Below are positions 1-6,799 of a DNA stretch of 12,019 nucleotides, piece after piece (positions within the stretch are counted from its first letter, which is position 1; each line of letters begins with the position of its first letter). The position numbers were made by a program, and so were the translations under genes. Source of the DNA: Gammaproteobacteria bacterium (GTDB lineage Bacteria > Pseudomonadota > Gammaproteobacteria > UBA1113); assembly GCA_019752835.1 (NCBI GenBank), contig JAIELR010000207.1, positions 1 to 12,019 on the forward strand. The letters are read 5' to 3'. Under the pieces are notes generated by a model. That model was not told the origin of the DNA. It did no database searches and worked only from the letters and a program-made list of their open reading frames with translations.

Positions 1-737
1 TAATTGCATACAGCCCTAATTATGGTCTGAGGAAGTGCTGTACGCAAAGCTTGCAGGAATACTTTAACTCCTGCGAAGTGGAGTTGATAGAAAGCCTCAA
101 CTGCATCAGCATCAGCAAAACCTGCAGGCTCCTGGCCATAAGAGGATTCTGGAACGCCGACTATGTGGATCCTTGGATTATTTTTATACCTCCGGCCAAT
201 CTCATTAGCCAATGCAGTGAGTCTGGCTTGCACATTAACATTGTCAAATCTCAGAACTCTACCCGCCACGAAGCCTGGGGTTGCTGGATAGTCAGCCTGT
301 CCTCCACTGTAGGTGGCTCCACCAGGATCACCGGTTGGATTATTAGTAGCATGATATGGCAGCATATAGTTTGGGACTATATTCCAATTCTGGTGGAAGA
401 GTTTTGTGTTAATTAAAACACTGATATCTTTCGGGCCTCCATCAGCTTCAGAAAAATTAGTGTCATCAAGCCATTGATCTAATTTATCCCAATCGCCCCC
501 CACATAGTTACCCAAACCAAATTCCAGCTGCGACCAGCCTACCCTGAGCTGAACTATTCGTACTTTCTTGCTAGATTTTAGTCTGTTTAGGATATCTGGA
601 TCCCACTCTTTCCTAGTTATTCCTGGGCTTGCTGGCAGTGATGGATCCCCCGTCTCGCTATCTCTAGCAAAGGCAAAACCAACTCCGCGCCTGAATCTAA
701 TTTTGCCCCCTGGTGACTTACCTTTTATTACGCGCAT
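1..737 (-). CDS. Putative glycoside hydrolase-like (TIM barrel) tail-associated protein, 3'-truncated by window edge
   Basis: An uninterrupted minus-strand frame of 245 codons runs off the left edge, so the C-terminus is missing. The ATG at 737 lies 3 bases after the stop of the preceding fibre gene and has a GGAGA ribosome binding site at 748-744. Hydrophobic strands alternate with helices as in a (beta/alpha)8 barrel: strand-like KKVRIVQLRVGW at residues 57-68, KDISVLIN at 103-110, then a helix (about 168-184), then RYKNNPRIHIVGVPES at 183-198. The last stretch resembles the region before strand 4 of clan GH-A glycosidases, where the strand ends in the acid/base glutamate; E197 is the candidate. 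The second catalytic glutamate would lie outside the window. From its place after a fibre gene I infer an enzyme acting on surface polysaccharide. The reading frame is certain. The function is a fold-level guess, and a non-catalytic fibre is the alternative. Confidence 0.8.
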   Translation of the reverse strand, partial: MRVIKGKSPGGKIRFRRGVGFAFARDSETGDPSLPASPGITRKEWDPDILNRLKSSKKVRIVQLRVGWSQLEFGLGNYVGGDWDKLDQWLDDTNFSEADGGPKDISVLINTKLFHQNWNIVPNYMLPYHATNNPTGDPGGATYSGGQADYPATPGFVAGRVLRFDNVNVQARLTALANEIGRRYKNNPRIHIVGVPESSYGQEPAGFADADAVEAFYQLHFAGVKVFLQALRTALPQTIIRAVCN

Positions 738-740
738 GAT

Positions 741-2105
741 TTATCTCCACCACTCAACTTCAATTGCTACCAATTCCATGACTATATCCGCTGCATTACT
801 ACTTTCTAGGCAGATGAGTATGTCTGTATTAGCAGAACCATTTGATACAGCATAAACACCGTAAACATCACCGCTGATGCCATATGCCCACCCATCGTTA
901 TCTTCTATAGGGCCAGTGGTTACATTCACGCTTGTGGATCCGGCGTTCATAATTCCGCAACGATGGTGGAAGGGTGATGCTAGCGAGCTAGTGCTGGTAT
1001 CACCGATCAAGAATGACGAGGCTATATCGCATCCAGCCGCACCATAACGGACACGCAACTTATGCTGGTTTAAATTCTTCGTGTTCTGTCCAGTGGAGAT
1101 TACTTCGAACCCGCCGTTGATTGATAAAGGAGGGGCAGATATCCTCTTTATTATTATTGGACTAGAAGTTCCTGCTGTCGCAAACACCGGTGTTCGAAGC
1201 CCTGCAACATGGGGATGTTTAAGCGTAATCCCGTAACCATTAGCAGCTACATTATCTATCTGCACCAATCCTGGGGTCCAATCTACGGTTCCAGCCCCCT
1301 TGCTACCTATGACGTACACGTAAGATCCCCCTAATGCACCGCCTCCTGTAACTTGTGTTGCTTGAGTAAGTCCATGCAAGTTGGTTGTGGGGTTAGATTC
1401 CACCAGAACTTTGCTTCCTGATGGTGATCCAGCGGGAGTCAAAGTAAAACCTCCGGCATCCCAAGTATCTGCTGGCCAGGTAACTCTGAGCCTGGGGACT
1501 TCTTTGTAAAGTGGCGGCCTTCCTAGAGTGCGCCAATCGGAGTTCATCCTGAACAGCGTGACTGGAAAGTAGTTTGATACGTTGTCGCCGGGATTTTTAA
1601 CGATTAAGCTTTGATCATCATAATCAGCACCGGTTAGCAATAAGGCATCGAGCATCGTGTCTACAAAACCTTCAGCTATGGAGTCACCTGCCTGAGTTTT
1701 AAAGAGTCCTGTAACTGGATCGATCACCACGGCGTTGCTAGGCATAGTACCAATCATCGACACACCAGCGGGCCAAACACCACCGGCTTTAGGCCCGTAA
1801 ATGAAGTTGGTTGTAGTTCTTATGTAAAAATTACCATTCACGCCCTCAGTTGTCGGAGCAGCCGTTCCGTACAGAACCGTATTACCGTCAGCGCCTTGAG
1901 TGCCAGACAAATAAACCGGATCATTATTTTTATCAACCAGAACATCGTCGATAAGACGAATCACGTCATTTTCCTTCATTCTCGAAAGAATTTCGGCTTT
2001 GCTAACTTGCCCGCTTCCAGGAGGAGTCCTGCTACTTTTAAGTATAGACGGAGAAATATTGAGTTTTTTGGTTGCGGTTCTCTTTTGCGTGTTATTAACT
2101 GGCAT
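741..2105 (-). CDS. Tail fibre-like protein with collagen-like/swivel module
   Basis: 454 residues. The N-terminus (1-45) is basic and polar. It is followed by a short helix (ILSRMKENDVIRLIDD, about 39-54) and then a GADGNTVLYGTAAPTTEG segment (71-88) leading into YIRTTTNFIYGPKAGGVW (94-111). I recognise this last stretch as a module that recurs next to collagen-like GXX tracts in many phage fibre proteins. The rest (about 195-454) is rich in glycine, serine, threonine and beta-branched residues, consistent with a beta-structured receptor-binding end. It finishes with an aromatic, acidic tail, EVEWWR. The ATG at 2105 has AGGAA at 2115-2111. The gene follows the DUF1353-like gene by 14 bases. 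The role as a host-binding fibre or tip protein is inferred from composition, the recurring module and position; I cannot assign the C-terminal fold. Confidence 0.7.
   Translation of the reverse strand: MPVNNTQKRTATKKLNISPSILKSSRTPPGSGQVSKAEILSRMKENDVIRLIDDVLVDKNNDPVYLSGTQGADGNTVLYGTAAPTTEGVNGNFYIRTTTNFIYGPKAGGVWPAGVSMIGTMPSNAVVIDPVTGLFKTQAGDSIAEGFVDTMLDALLLTGADYDDQSLIVKNPGDNVSNYFPVTLFRMNSDWRTLGRPPLYKEVPRLRVTWPADTWDAGGFTLTPAGSPSGSKVLVESNPTTNLHGLTQATQVTGGGALGGSYVYVIGSKGAGTVDWTPGLVQIDNVAANGYGITLKHPHVAGLRTPVFATAGTSSPIIIKRISAPPLSINGGFEVISTGQNTKNLNQHKLRVRYGAAGCDIASSFLIGDTSTSSLASPFHHRCGIMNAGSTSVNVTTGPIEDNDGWAYGISGDVYGVYAVSNGSANTDILICLESSNAADIVMELVAIEVEWWR
744..748 (-). promoter_or_regulatory. Ribosome binding site of the glycosidase-like gene
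   Basis: GGAGA sits 6 bases upstream of the ATG at 737, inside the last codons of the preceding fibre gene. It supports that start and shows that the left-edge minus-strand frame is translated. Confidence 0.65.
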
Positions 2106-2119
2106 TTTATTTCCTATCT

Positions 2120-2599
2120 TTATTGAGGAGTCAATTCAGGCGCGCTCAGATTGCGGTTTTCATTCCAGGCAATCGAGCCGAACATGCGGAGCATTGCCCA
2201 ACTCAGATAACCGGTTATCTGCATTTCATTGACATGCAGGCCGACATCGAGAAAGGTTTTATCCCAAAACTCACGGCCTTGATTCAAGTGGTATTTGTAG
2301 CGATTACCTTTGCGATCGATTGCCCACAGATAGTTGTATCTGTAACCGTAGTCGTGAATTATTCCCTGGATTAGAAGAATCCCTACGGGGTCAAGCAGGC
2401 CCCACATAAACTTAGGGGTGCTGGCGCCATCCATAATGAAGCCTTTGGGTATTACGATCATCGTGCCGCATGGCATAATGAAAACCCAATCTTCAGCTAA
2501 CTCCCAATTGCGAGCGCAGGTAAGCAGAATCCAGACTTTCTGCCAGAACGTTTTACCTTTCGTGCAGATTGGAACTGGTTTAAGTAGTGGCATTAGCAT
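2120..2599 (-). CDS. DUF1353-like phage protein
   Basis: 159 residues. The core reads VIPKGFIMDGASTPKFMW (49-66), then a hydrophobic helix, then IIHDYGYRY (80-88), then FWDKTFLDVG (111-120). The DGAS(T/V)P motif followed about 20 residues later by HD and then an acidic D..F helix is the hallmark of the DUF1353 family of phage proteins, whose function is not established. The spaced D57, H82, D83 and D113 could form a metal or catalytic site; this is inference. I chose the ATG at 2599 because a full AAGGAGG lies 9 bases upstream; the ATG at 2593 is a less well spaced alternative. The first 20 bases overlap the end of the membrane protein gene, so translation is probably coupled. Confidence 0.75.
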   Translation of the reverse strand: MLMPLLKPVPICTKGKTFWQKVWILLTCARNWELAEDWVFIMPCGTMIVIPKGFIMDGASTPKFMWGLLDPVGILLIQGIIHDYGYRYNYLWAIDRKGNRYKYHLNQGREFWDKTFLDVGLHVNEMQITGYLSWAMLRMFGSIAWNENRNLSAPELTPQ

Positions 2600-2909
2600 G
2601 TTTACTATCCTCCTTTTGCTCGACAGTTTTCGGAACCAGATAACCTATGCCAGCCCCCGCAACGAATATATTGAAACCGGTTAAGGTATCCAGGTAATCA
2701 AGGCCACCCGCCCCGATGCAAAGCATGACTAATGTTGTCAGCGCTTTAACCACAGCCTTCTTGTCTCCAAATAGGTAAGTTCCGAGGGTTATCGAGTAAT
2801 CATTGCTGTTCGCCCATTTGCTGATATATGCGTAGAGCATTCCTAGAATCGCAGCGAAGCCAAACATGGCAATTTTTATGGCTTCCTGGGTATCGATGTA
2901 CTCGCTCAT
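2580..2909 (-). CDS. Small membrane protein, possible holin
   Basis: 109 residues with three hydrophobic stretches: about 11-29 (IKIAMFGFAAILGMLYAYI), 53-70 (VVKALTTLVMLCIGAGGL) and 78-92 (GFNIFVAGAGIGYLV). The C-terminus is short, charged and hydrophilic. Size, helix number and the charged tail fit class I holins, but I see no family-defining motif. An inner-membrane protein of another kind, for example one of superinfection exclusion, is equally allowed. The ATG at 2909 overlaps the stop of the lipoprotein gene as ATGA, so the two are translationally coupled. The 3' end carries the ribosome binding site and start of the next gene. Confidence 0.7.
   Translation of the reverse strand: MSEYIDTQEAIKIAMFGFAAILGMLYAYISKWANSNDYSITLGTYLFGDKKAVVKALTTLVMLCIGAGGLDYLDTLTGFNIFVAGAGIGYLVPKTVEQKEDSKHANATT
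2609..2615 (-). promoter_or_regulatory. Strong ribosome binding site inside the upstream gene
   Basis: AAGGAGG, a complete Shine-Dalgarno match, is embedded in Lys-Glu-Glu-Asp-type codons at the end of the membrane protein gene. It lies 9 bases before the ATG at 2599 and so fixes that start over the second ATG at 2593. Confidence 0.75.
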
Positions 2910-3382
2910 AATGGCAATGCCCTAGCTATTCCAGCCAGAACCTTGGCGAGAGAAACCGCGTTCTTTATTGCACCATCCCATTTTTCGAGAGAGGCTAATT
3001 TTTCAGCGGAATCATTAAAATGCTTGGCCGCTTGCTGGTATCGAAGAAGATTCTTCTTTCGCTCAGGATCGTATTCTTGCCAATGGTTCGAGACGATATT
3101 GTCAACAGCGCGGTACTGTTCTTTTAGTGCAGAGAATTCGGCCAAGAACTGCACGCGATCACCGATCACATCCTCATGCTTCCATTTTTCAACAAATGCC
3201 GTGTATGCATTCAGCGCGTGATTCAATACCGTGGCTTCAGTATCGGTGAGAGATACTGACTTGATAACGCTCAACACCTGCCCGGATTCAATGTCCTTGT
3301 CGGTTGCGACAAAGTTCTTGATCTGAGCGCATGCAGTTAACGAGAGTACGAAAAGCAGCGTAATAAGAATCGTTTTTTTCAT
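2906..3382 (-). CDS. Phage-encoded lipoprotein
   Basis: 158 residues from the ATG at 3382. The N-terminus, MKKTILITLLFVLSLTAC, is a textbook lipoprotein signal peptide: two lysines, a hydrophobic core and a lipobox LTAC with the acylated cysteine at residue 18. The residue after the cysteine is Ala, not Asp, which in enterobacteria would favour the outer membrane. The mature part is mostly helical and charged (about 40-140) and ends in a hydrophobic helix (about 140-158), so it may lie along or in a membrane. I do not recognise a family; it is longer than typical Rz1 spanins and not proline-rich. The start at 3382 has AAGGGGGG at 3398-3391, 8 bases upstream. An in-frame ATG at 3427 overlaps the previous stop (ATGA) but would put 15 residues before the signal peptide. 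Confidence 0.75.
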   Translation of the reverse strand: MKKTILITLLFVLSLTACAQIKNFVATDKDIESGQVLSVIKSVSLTDTEATVLNHALNAYTAFVEKWKHEDVIGDRVQFLAEFSALKEQYRAVDNIVSNHWQEYDPERKKNLLRYQQAAKHFNDSAEKLASLEKWDGAIKNAVSLAKVLAGIARALPL

Positions 3383-3390
3383 TGCCGAAA

Positions 3391-3398
3391 CCCCCCTT
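3391..3398 (-). promoter_or_regulatory. Ribosome binding site deciding the lipoprotein start
   Basis: AAGGGGGG (one mismatch to AAGGAGG) lies 8 bases before the ATG at 3382. This favours the signal-peptide start over the in-frame ATG at 3427, which has only a weak purine run upstream. Confidence 0.55.
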
Positions 3399-3423
3399 TT
3401 AATAAAACATTTAATGTGCTTAC

Positions 3424-3687
3424 TCATATTTTAAAAATCTTCAAAATTAGGTCAGCAAACCCGGTAACTTTCCCGGCTGCGAACAAGACTCCGATGAGCA
3501 CGACATAACCGATAATTTTTGCAAAGATATCAAGCCACTTGCGCGTAGTCATTGCTTCAACTCGATTTGATAGAAGCTCATCAGCACTATTTCTGGCTAC
3601 CGCTTCCAGTTGCTTTAGCCTTGCTTCAAGCATGGATATCTTCGCTTGTTGTTCGCCTATTTCATGTGTGTGAGGACATTCGGCCAT
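3424..3687 (-). CDS. XhlA-like coiled-coil/transmembrane protein, holin candidate
   Basis: 87 residues in two parts. Residues about 10-48 form a heptad-like helix (IGEQQAKISMLEARLKQLEA) predicted to be a coiled coil. Residues about 55-72 (FAKIIGYVVLIGVLFAAG) form one transmembrane helix, followed by a short amphipathic end (FADLILKIFKI). This order and size match the haemolysin XhlA type of small phage membrane protein, which in some phages works with a holin and an endolysin. The ATG at 3687 has AAGGAG at 3699-3694, overlapping the stop of the preceding gene. The lysis role is inferred; the sequence shows only coiled coil plus membrane anchor. Confidence 0.7.
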   Translation of the reverse strand: MAECPHTHEIGEQQAKISMLEARLKQLEAVARNSADELLSNRVEAMTTRKWLDIFAKIIGYVVLIGVLFAAGKVTGFADLILKIFKI

Positions 3688-3693
3688 AATCAG

Positions 3694-3699
3694 CTCCTT
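3694..3699 (-). promoter_or_regulatory. Ribosome binding site of the XhlA-like gene
   Basis: AAGGAG lies 6 bases before the ATG at 3687. It shares its first bases with the TAA stop of the upstream gene. Confidence 0.6.
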
Positions 3700-4171
3700 A
3701 TGCTTTTGAGGCTGCTATAAAAATATCGTCGACTTGCGTTTCTGTTAATCCGAATTCGGCGGATAGGCCAGTAATCAATGGATGCTGCCTATAAAATTCC
3801 TGAGAATCTTTCCAGTAAACCTGGACCGCATTTGATTGCGTTGCCACGAATTCGTCAGCCGTTACAAGCATTCCGATTTGAAGCAGAGCGAGGCGTAGCT
3901 GTCGTCTAGTTACCGCTACCGGCACTTCCGATTTTCTAACCTGCTCAATATGATCTTGACCAACCGAATTGCTTTCCCACGCACCATCAACATAAGTCCA
4001 CCCACCGCCGATAAACTGCTGAGGAATATCATCCACCGTTTCGAGTATTAAGCTGGCGCGGTCTATGTTTCTGGATTGCCAGCCTGGGCCACGGCATCCA
4101 TCTTGATCGAGCACCAAATCACCCCCGGCAAAAAGCACCACGTTGTCAGATAATCTCTTTATGATTTTCAT
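3698..4171 (-). CDS. Small tail fibre-associated protein (possible fibre chaperone)
   Basis: 157 residues from the ATG at 4171, just 2 bases after the stop of the propeller fibre gene. There are two parts. Residues 1-65 are beta-rich and end in FIGGGWTYVDGAWE (53-66). Residues about 84-157 are helical with VTRRQLRLALLQIGM (87-101) and HPLITGLSAEFGLTETQVDD (130-149). The RRQLRLAL...HPL...GL(T/S)..Q.D pattern recurs in small proteins encoded after tail fibres in many phages. Such proteins are often annotated as fibre-associated or assembly proteins without proven function. A TTG at 4228 in the same frame would overlap the fibre gene by 55 bases and is unlikely. No good Shine-Dalgarno precedes 4171, so initiation probably depends on coupling with the upstream gene. 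Confidence 0.65.
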   Translation of the reverse strand: MKIIKRLSDNVVLFAGGDLVLDQDGCRGPGWQSRNIDRASLILETVDDIPQQFIGGGWTYVDGAWESNSVGQDHIEQVRKSEVPVAVTRRQLRLALLQIGMLVTADEFVATQSNAVQVYWKDSQEFYRQHPLITGLSAEFGLTETQVDDIFIAASKA

Positions 4172-4173
4172 TT

Positions 4174-5868
4174 TTAGGCGGCCAGCTCTATGGTTTTTGC
4201 GCTCAAATAATTCGACGAGTTTCTGCAAACCTGCATCACATGAGTGCTGTCAAGCGCATCACAATCCAAGGATGCGACTCCTGACTCAAGTTTTTCTGCT
4301 ACAACACCAGCAATGATCTGGTCATCATCAGTAACTTTGATTGTTAATGAGTCCACTCCAAGACTTCCTGAGCCAGTCCAAGTGGCGTAAACAGTGTTTG
4401 CGTCAAGCTTTGCTGCACTGATATCAGCCGAAGAAATTAGCCCGACTCTTAATAGCTTGCTTCTCAAGACAACCGGGGTTGTTCCAGATATATCAATTAG
4501 CGATAACATCATGTCGGCATAGGTTCTGTCGGCCCCCTGTGCTAACAGAGCTCTGCTTGAATTCAGTATCACAAGTCCAAATAAAGCCCCGTAAGAAGTC
4601 CCTGACGCAGAAACCGACAGAACGCTGCCAGTTGGCGCAGGCACGGTTCCGGTAATTGACTGAAGCCTAAGTTTGATCTTGCTGTCAGAATTGCCTCTGA
4701 ATGCAACGAGCGCTTTGGATGAACTTATCTTCTTTGCTCTAAAGAAAGAGAACATTGATGTGGTTGAGTCGGCCACCACCTCGGCATTCGCAGTAATAGC
4801 GCTTGACGATATACTGAGTATTCTCTCGCGCGGTGTGCTAGCTGAGGCTGATTGATATACGCACAGCAATTGCGTTGATGAAATAGCCTCTATCGCGGTG
4901 CCCGTTCCGGTAGTTGATGAATCTATCGTTGCTACAGCGCCGGGCGTAGGTGTGTTTCCTGAGATATCCAAAACATAACCTTTGGTCACTCCGGTTGAGG
5001 TTTTATAGACGACCGTGGCTTGTGAGCTTGTTTGCGCAGCAATGCTTATGTCTAATGAGGATTCGGCGTTGACAGCAAAAACGGAGCCAGAAGAAGATCC
5101 GTAATTCAGCACAACAACATTTAAGTAGGTTGTTGAATTATTTCTGAATGCGCATATCGCTTGCGTTGATGTCAGCATGGCGGCAGCAATGTAATTTGAA
5201 CTTACGGCATTCAACACTTCAGCCGTATTGCCACCGTAAATCTGATCCACATCGCTTCCGCTGACTTGCCATACACCGGCAGCACTGCCAATATTTGAGC
5301 AATGAACAGCAATTACTTGGCCGGGATTCACGTAGCACAGGAAACCCCCACCGTTTTTATGCAACGCGAAACGATACGTTCCAGCGTTATAGCATACGAA
5401 TATCTCGGAGCCTTTTTGCAGCGTGGTCGCAGATGGCAGCGTGGTTTTCTTCGCTGGTGCAGTCATGCTGATAATCTGCAATCGATCACTGCCTGAAGTT
5501 AGCGTGATGTCGGTTGCGCTACTGGTTGTTGCTGCACCCCCGGCACTTGTGCTGGTTCTGAGCCTCCAATTAGTAGGGTCCAATGCCGGGTCAGTTGTCC
5601 TAGATCCTGTGTTTATGCAACGGTAATCCAGGTAATCGGTAGGAGACCAGGCAACGTCACCAGCCGTATACGATCCGGAGACCCACATGCTGTTGGAGAT
5701 TGCTGAAACTGCGGATTCTGCCCTTGCAGCATCCGCGCTCACCTGATCGACGGCATTCGAGAATTCATCCCAAAAAGTTTCTAAAAACCAAGTTATAAAT
5801 GCATCGAACAGATTGGAGAATGTAAACCTGTTATTTCTTTGAGGCTTACCGCCTGTGTATGGGGTCAT
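4174..5868 (-). CDS. Tail fibre/receptor-binding protein with predicted seven-bladed beta-propeller
   Basis: 564 residues. Residues about 18-58 are helical, a likely trimerisation or tail-attachment part. Residues 62-103 read WVSGSYTAGDVAWSP ... DPALDPTNWRL, resembling chitin-binding (CBM5/12-type) segments. Residues about 120-205 are beta-rich and resemble the shaft or linker domain of fibres. From 220 to the end there are seven copies of a ~50-residue unit, each with a core strand of the form S-(S/T)-x-(A/L)-hydrophobic-x-(A/V)-(F/Y/W). They start at residues 234 (STQAICAFR), 281 (SSQATVVYK), 331 (STQLLCVYQ), 383 (SSKALVAFR), 437 (SSRALLAQG), 489 (DANTVYATW) and 541 (STHVMQVCR). The last unit lacks its outer strand, and the segment at about 208-220 resembles that strand, as in propellers closed by the N-terminus. 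The role in host recognition is inferred. The start at 5868 lies 4 bases after the previous stop, with only a distant AAGGA. Confidence 0.75.
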   Translation of the reverse strand: MTPYTGGKPQRNNRFTFSNLFDAFITWFLETFWDEFSNAVDQVSADAARAESAVSAISNSMWVSGSYTAGDVAWSPTDYLDYRCINTGSRTTDPALDPTNWRLRTSTSAGGAATTSSATDITLTSGSDRLQIISMTAPAKKTTLPSATTLQKGSEIFVCYNAGTYRFALHKNGGGFLCYVNPGQVIAVHCSNIGSAAGVWQVSGSDVDQIYGGNTAEVLNAVSSNYIAAAMLTSTQAICAFRNNSTTYLNVVVLNYGSSSGSVFAVNAESSLDISIAAQTSSQATVVYKTSTGVTKGYVLDISGNTPTPGAVATIDSSTTGTGTAIEAISSTQLLCVYQSASASTPRERILSISSSAITANAEVVADSTTSMFSFFRAKKISSSKALVAFRGNSDSKIKLRLQSITGTVPAPTGSVLSVSASGTSYGALFGLVILNSSRALLAQGADRTYADMMLSLIDISGTTPVVLRSKLLRVGLISSADISAAKLDANTVYATWTGSGSLGVDSLTIKVTDDDQIIAGVVAEKLESGVASLDCDALDSTHVMQVCRNSSNYLSAKTIELAA

Positions 5869-5872
5869 ATTT

Positions 5873-6799
5873 TTATATCAATCCTTTCACGGAAACGTTC
5901 ATTACACATTCCGAGTAATTATCAGGAACCATCTCACCGCTAACTAAGCCAAAAGTTCTTAGCCAAGCGTAATCATCAAAAGTAGTCGCTACGCAGACAA
6001 CAGGCACATCAAGAACCGCGTTGAGGATACTCATTGCTGTGTTCGCGTAGCTCGGCTCAAGAATTACTTGATATTTCCCATCGGTAGCCTTTTTCCTCCG
6101 CTTAATTTCGTTATTCCCGAAGTCATCTATTTTTATGTAGCTGTATGATTTCGGAGTTGCCGAAGCGTTATATTGCAATGTGCCAAGTGGACGCAGATCG
6201 CCGACCTGAAACATTCCACACTCGACATTGCCGGAAGCTATTTCTAGCGTGAAAGTTATCTCGCCGTTGTAGTAGGGTGGAATGTCGTCAAGGATTAGGT
6301 CCGGCTGTTGTGTAAATGGCGAGAACCCGTATTCGTAGTAATCTGGCGGGTATGAATTCTCAAGCTGCATTGTTTCGCTATATACAACCGATCCACCAGG
6401 AGCATCTTTCATCGTTATGGTTGCGGTGTCGGCAATCAAACCGCCTGCATATAACGAATTGATAAAACCCGGTTTGAGTACGATGGTCAAAGACGATGCT
6501 TTCGTGGTTGCAGAAGTCTTTTCTCCATCAAACATTTTCCAGGCATTGGTAGAGTCAACTTGAGTCCACCATTTTGTTGATCCGGTACGGTTATTGATAT
6601 CCGTAGGGTCTTTGTCGAGATTGCCGGCCTTTGCGCTCTCATAAATCTTGTGGGTTATGGTGCTTATCACTCGCTCCCCTAGCGCATAGGTTGTTCCAGG
6701 GTCATGTTCTGGATAATCAGTTTCCACAACATCGGTCGATGTCAGAACGGAATCGGTGATTTCTACCGGAACAAGTACGCTGAGTGTGGAATCGGCCAT
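5873..6799 (-). CDS. Tail-tip associated protein with carbohydrate-binding-like segment
   Basis: 308 residues. After a short N-terminal strand region, residues 31-91 read EHDPGTTYALGERVIST..HKIYES then KWWTQVDSTNAWKMFDG. This pattern, (Y..G..V....H.IYE ... WW.VG..N.W.MFD), is frequent in phage proteins encoded just after the tape measure gene and resembles small carbohydrate-binding modules. The rest is beta-rich (about 100-210), then mixed alpha/beta (240-308). The gene overlaps the tape measure stop by one base (TAATG) and has a GGAGG at 6811-6807. By position it should belong to the distal tail or tip, like the lambda M/L or distal tail proteins, but I see no clear homology to those. The start is secure; the function is inferred from place and module. 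Confidence 0.7.
   Translation of the reverse strand: MADSTLSVLVPVEITDSVLTSTDVVETDYPEHDPGTTYALGERVISTITHKIYESAKAGNLDKDPTDINNRTGSTKWWTQVDSTNAWKMFDGEKTSATTKASSLTIVLKPGFINSLYAGGLIADTATITMKDAPGGSVVYSETMQLENSYPPDYYEYGFSPFTQQPDLILDDIPPYYNGEITFTLEIASGNVECGMFQVGDLRPLGTLQYNASATPKSYSYIKIDDFGNNEIKRRKKATDGKYQVILEPSYANTAMSILNAVLDVPVVCVATTFDDYAWLRTFGLVSGEMVPDNYSECVMNVSVKGLI

Noticed and set aside
51..855. Plus-strand open frames at 51-416 and 568-855
   Set aside because: They lie opposite the minus-strand frame 737-1 (and the end of the fibre gene), which has a ribosome binding site, correct spacing to its neighbour and coherent protein composition. The plus-strand translations show no domain.
741..1100. 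Variable region of a diversity-generating retroelement at the end of the fibre gene
   Set aside because: I saw no second copy (template repeat) and no reverse transcriptase in the window; the idea rests only on the fibre context.
3383..3427. Upstream ATG at 3427 as the start of the lipoprotein
   Set aside because: It overlaps the previous stop as ATGA, but would add 15 residues ahead of a perfect lipoprotein signal peptide; the ATG at 3382 has its own AAGGGGGG. Kept only as an alternative.
3424..3445. Slippery-like TTTTTAAAA at the end of the XhlA-like gene
   Set aside because: In the reading phase ATT TTT AAA ATA TGA it does not form an X XXY YYZ heptamer, and the next gene has its own start and ribosome binding site.
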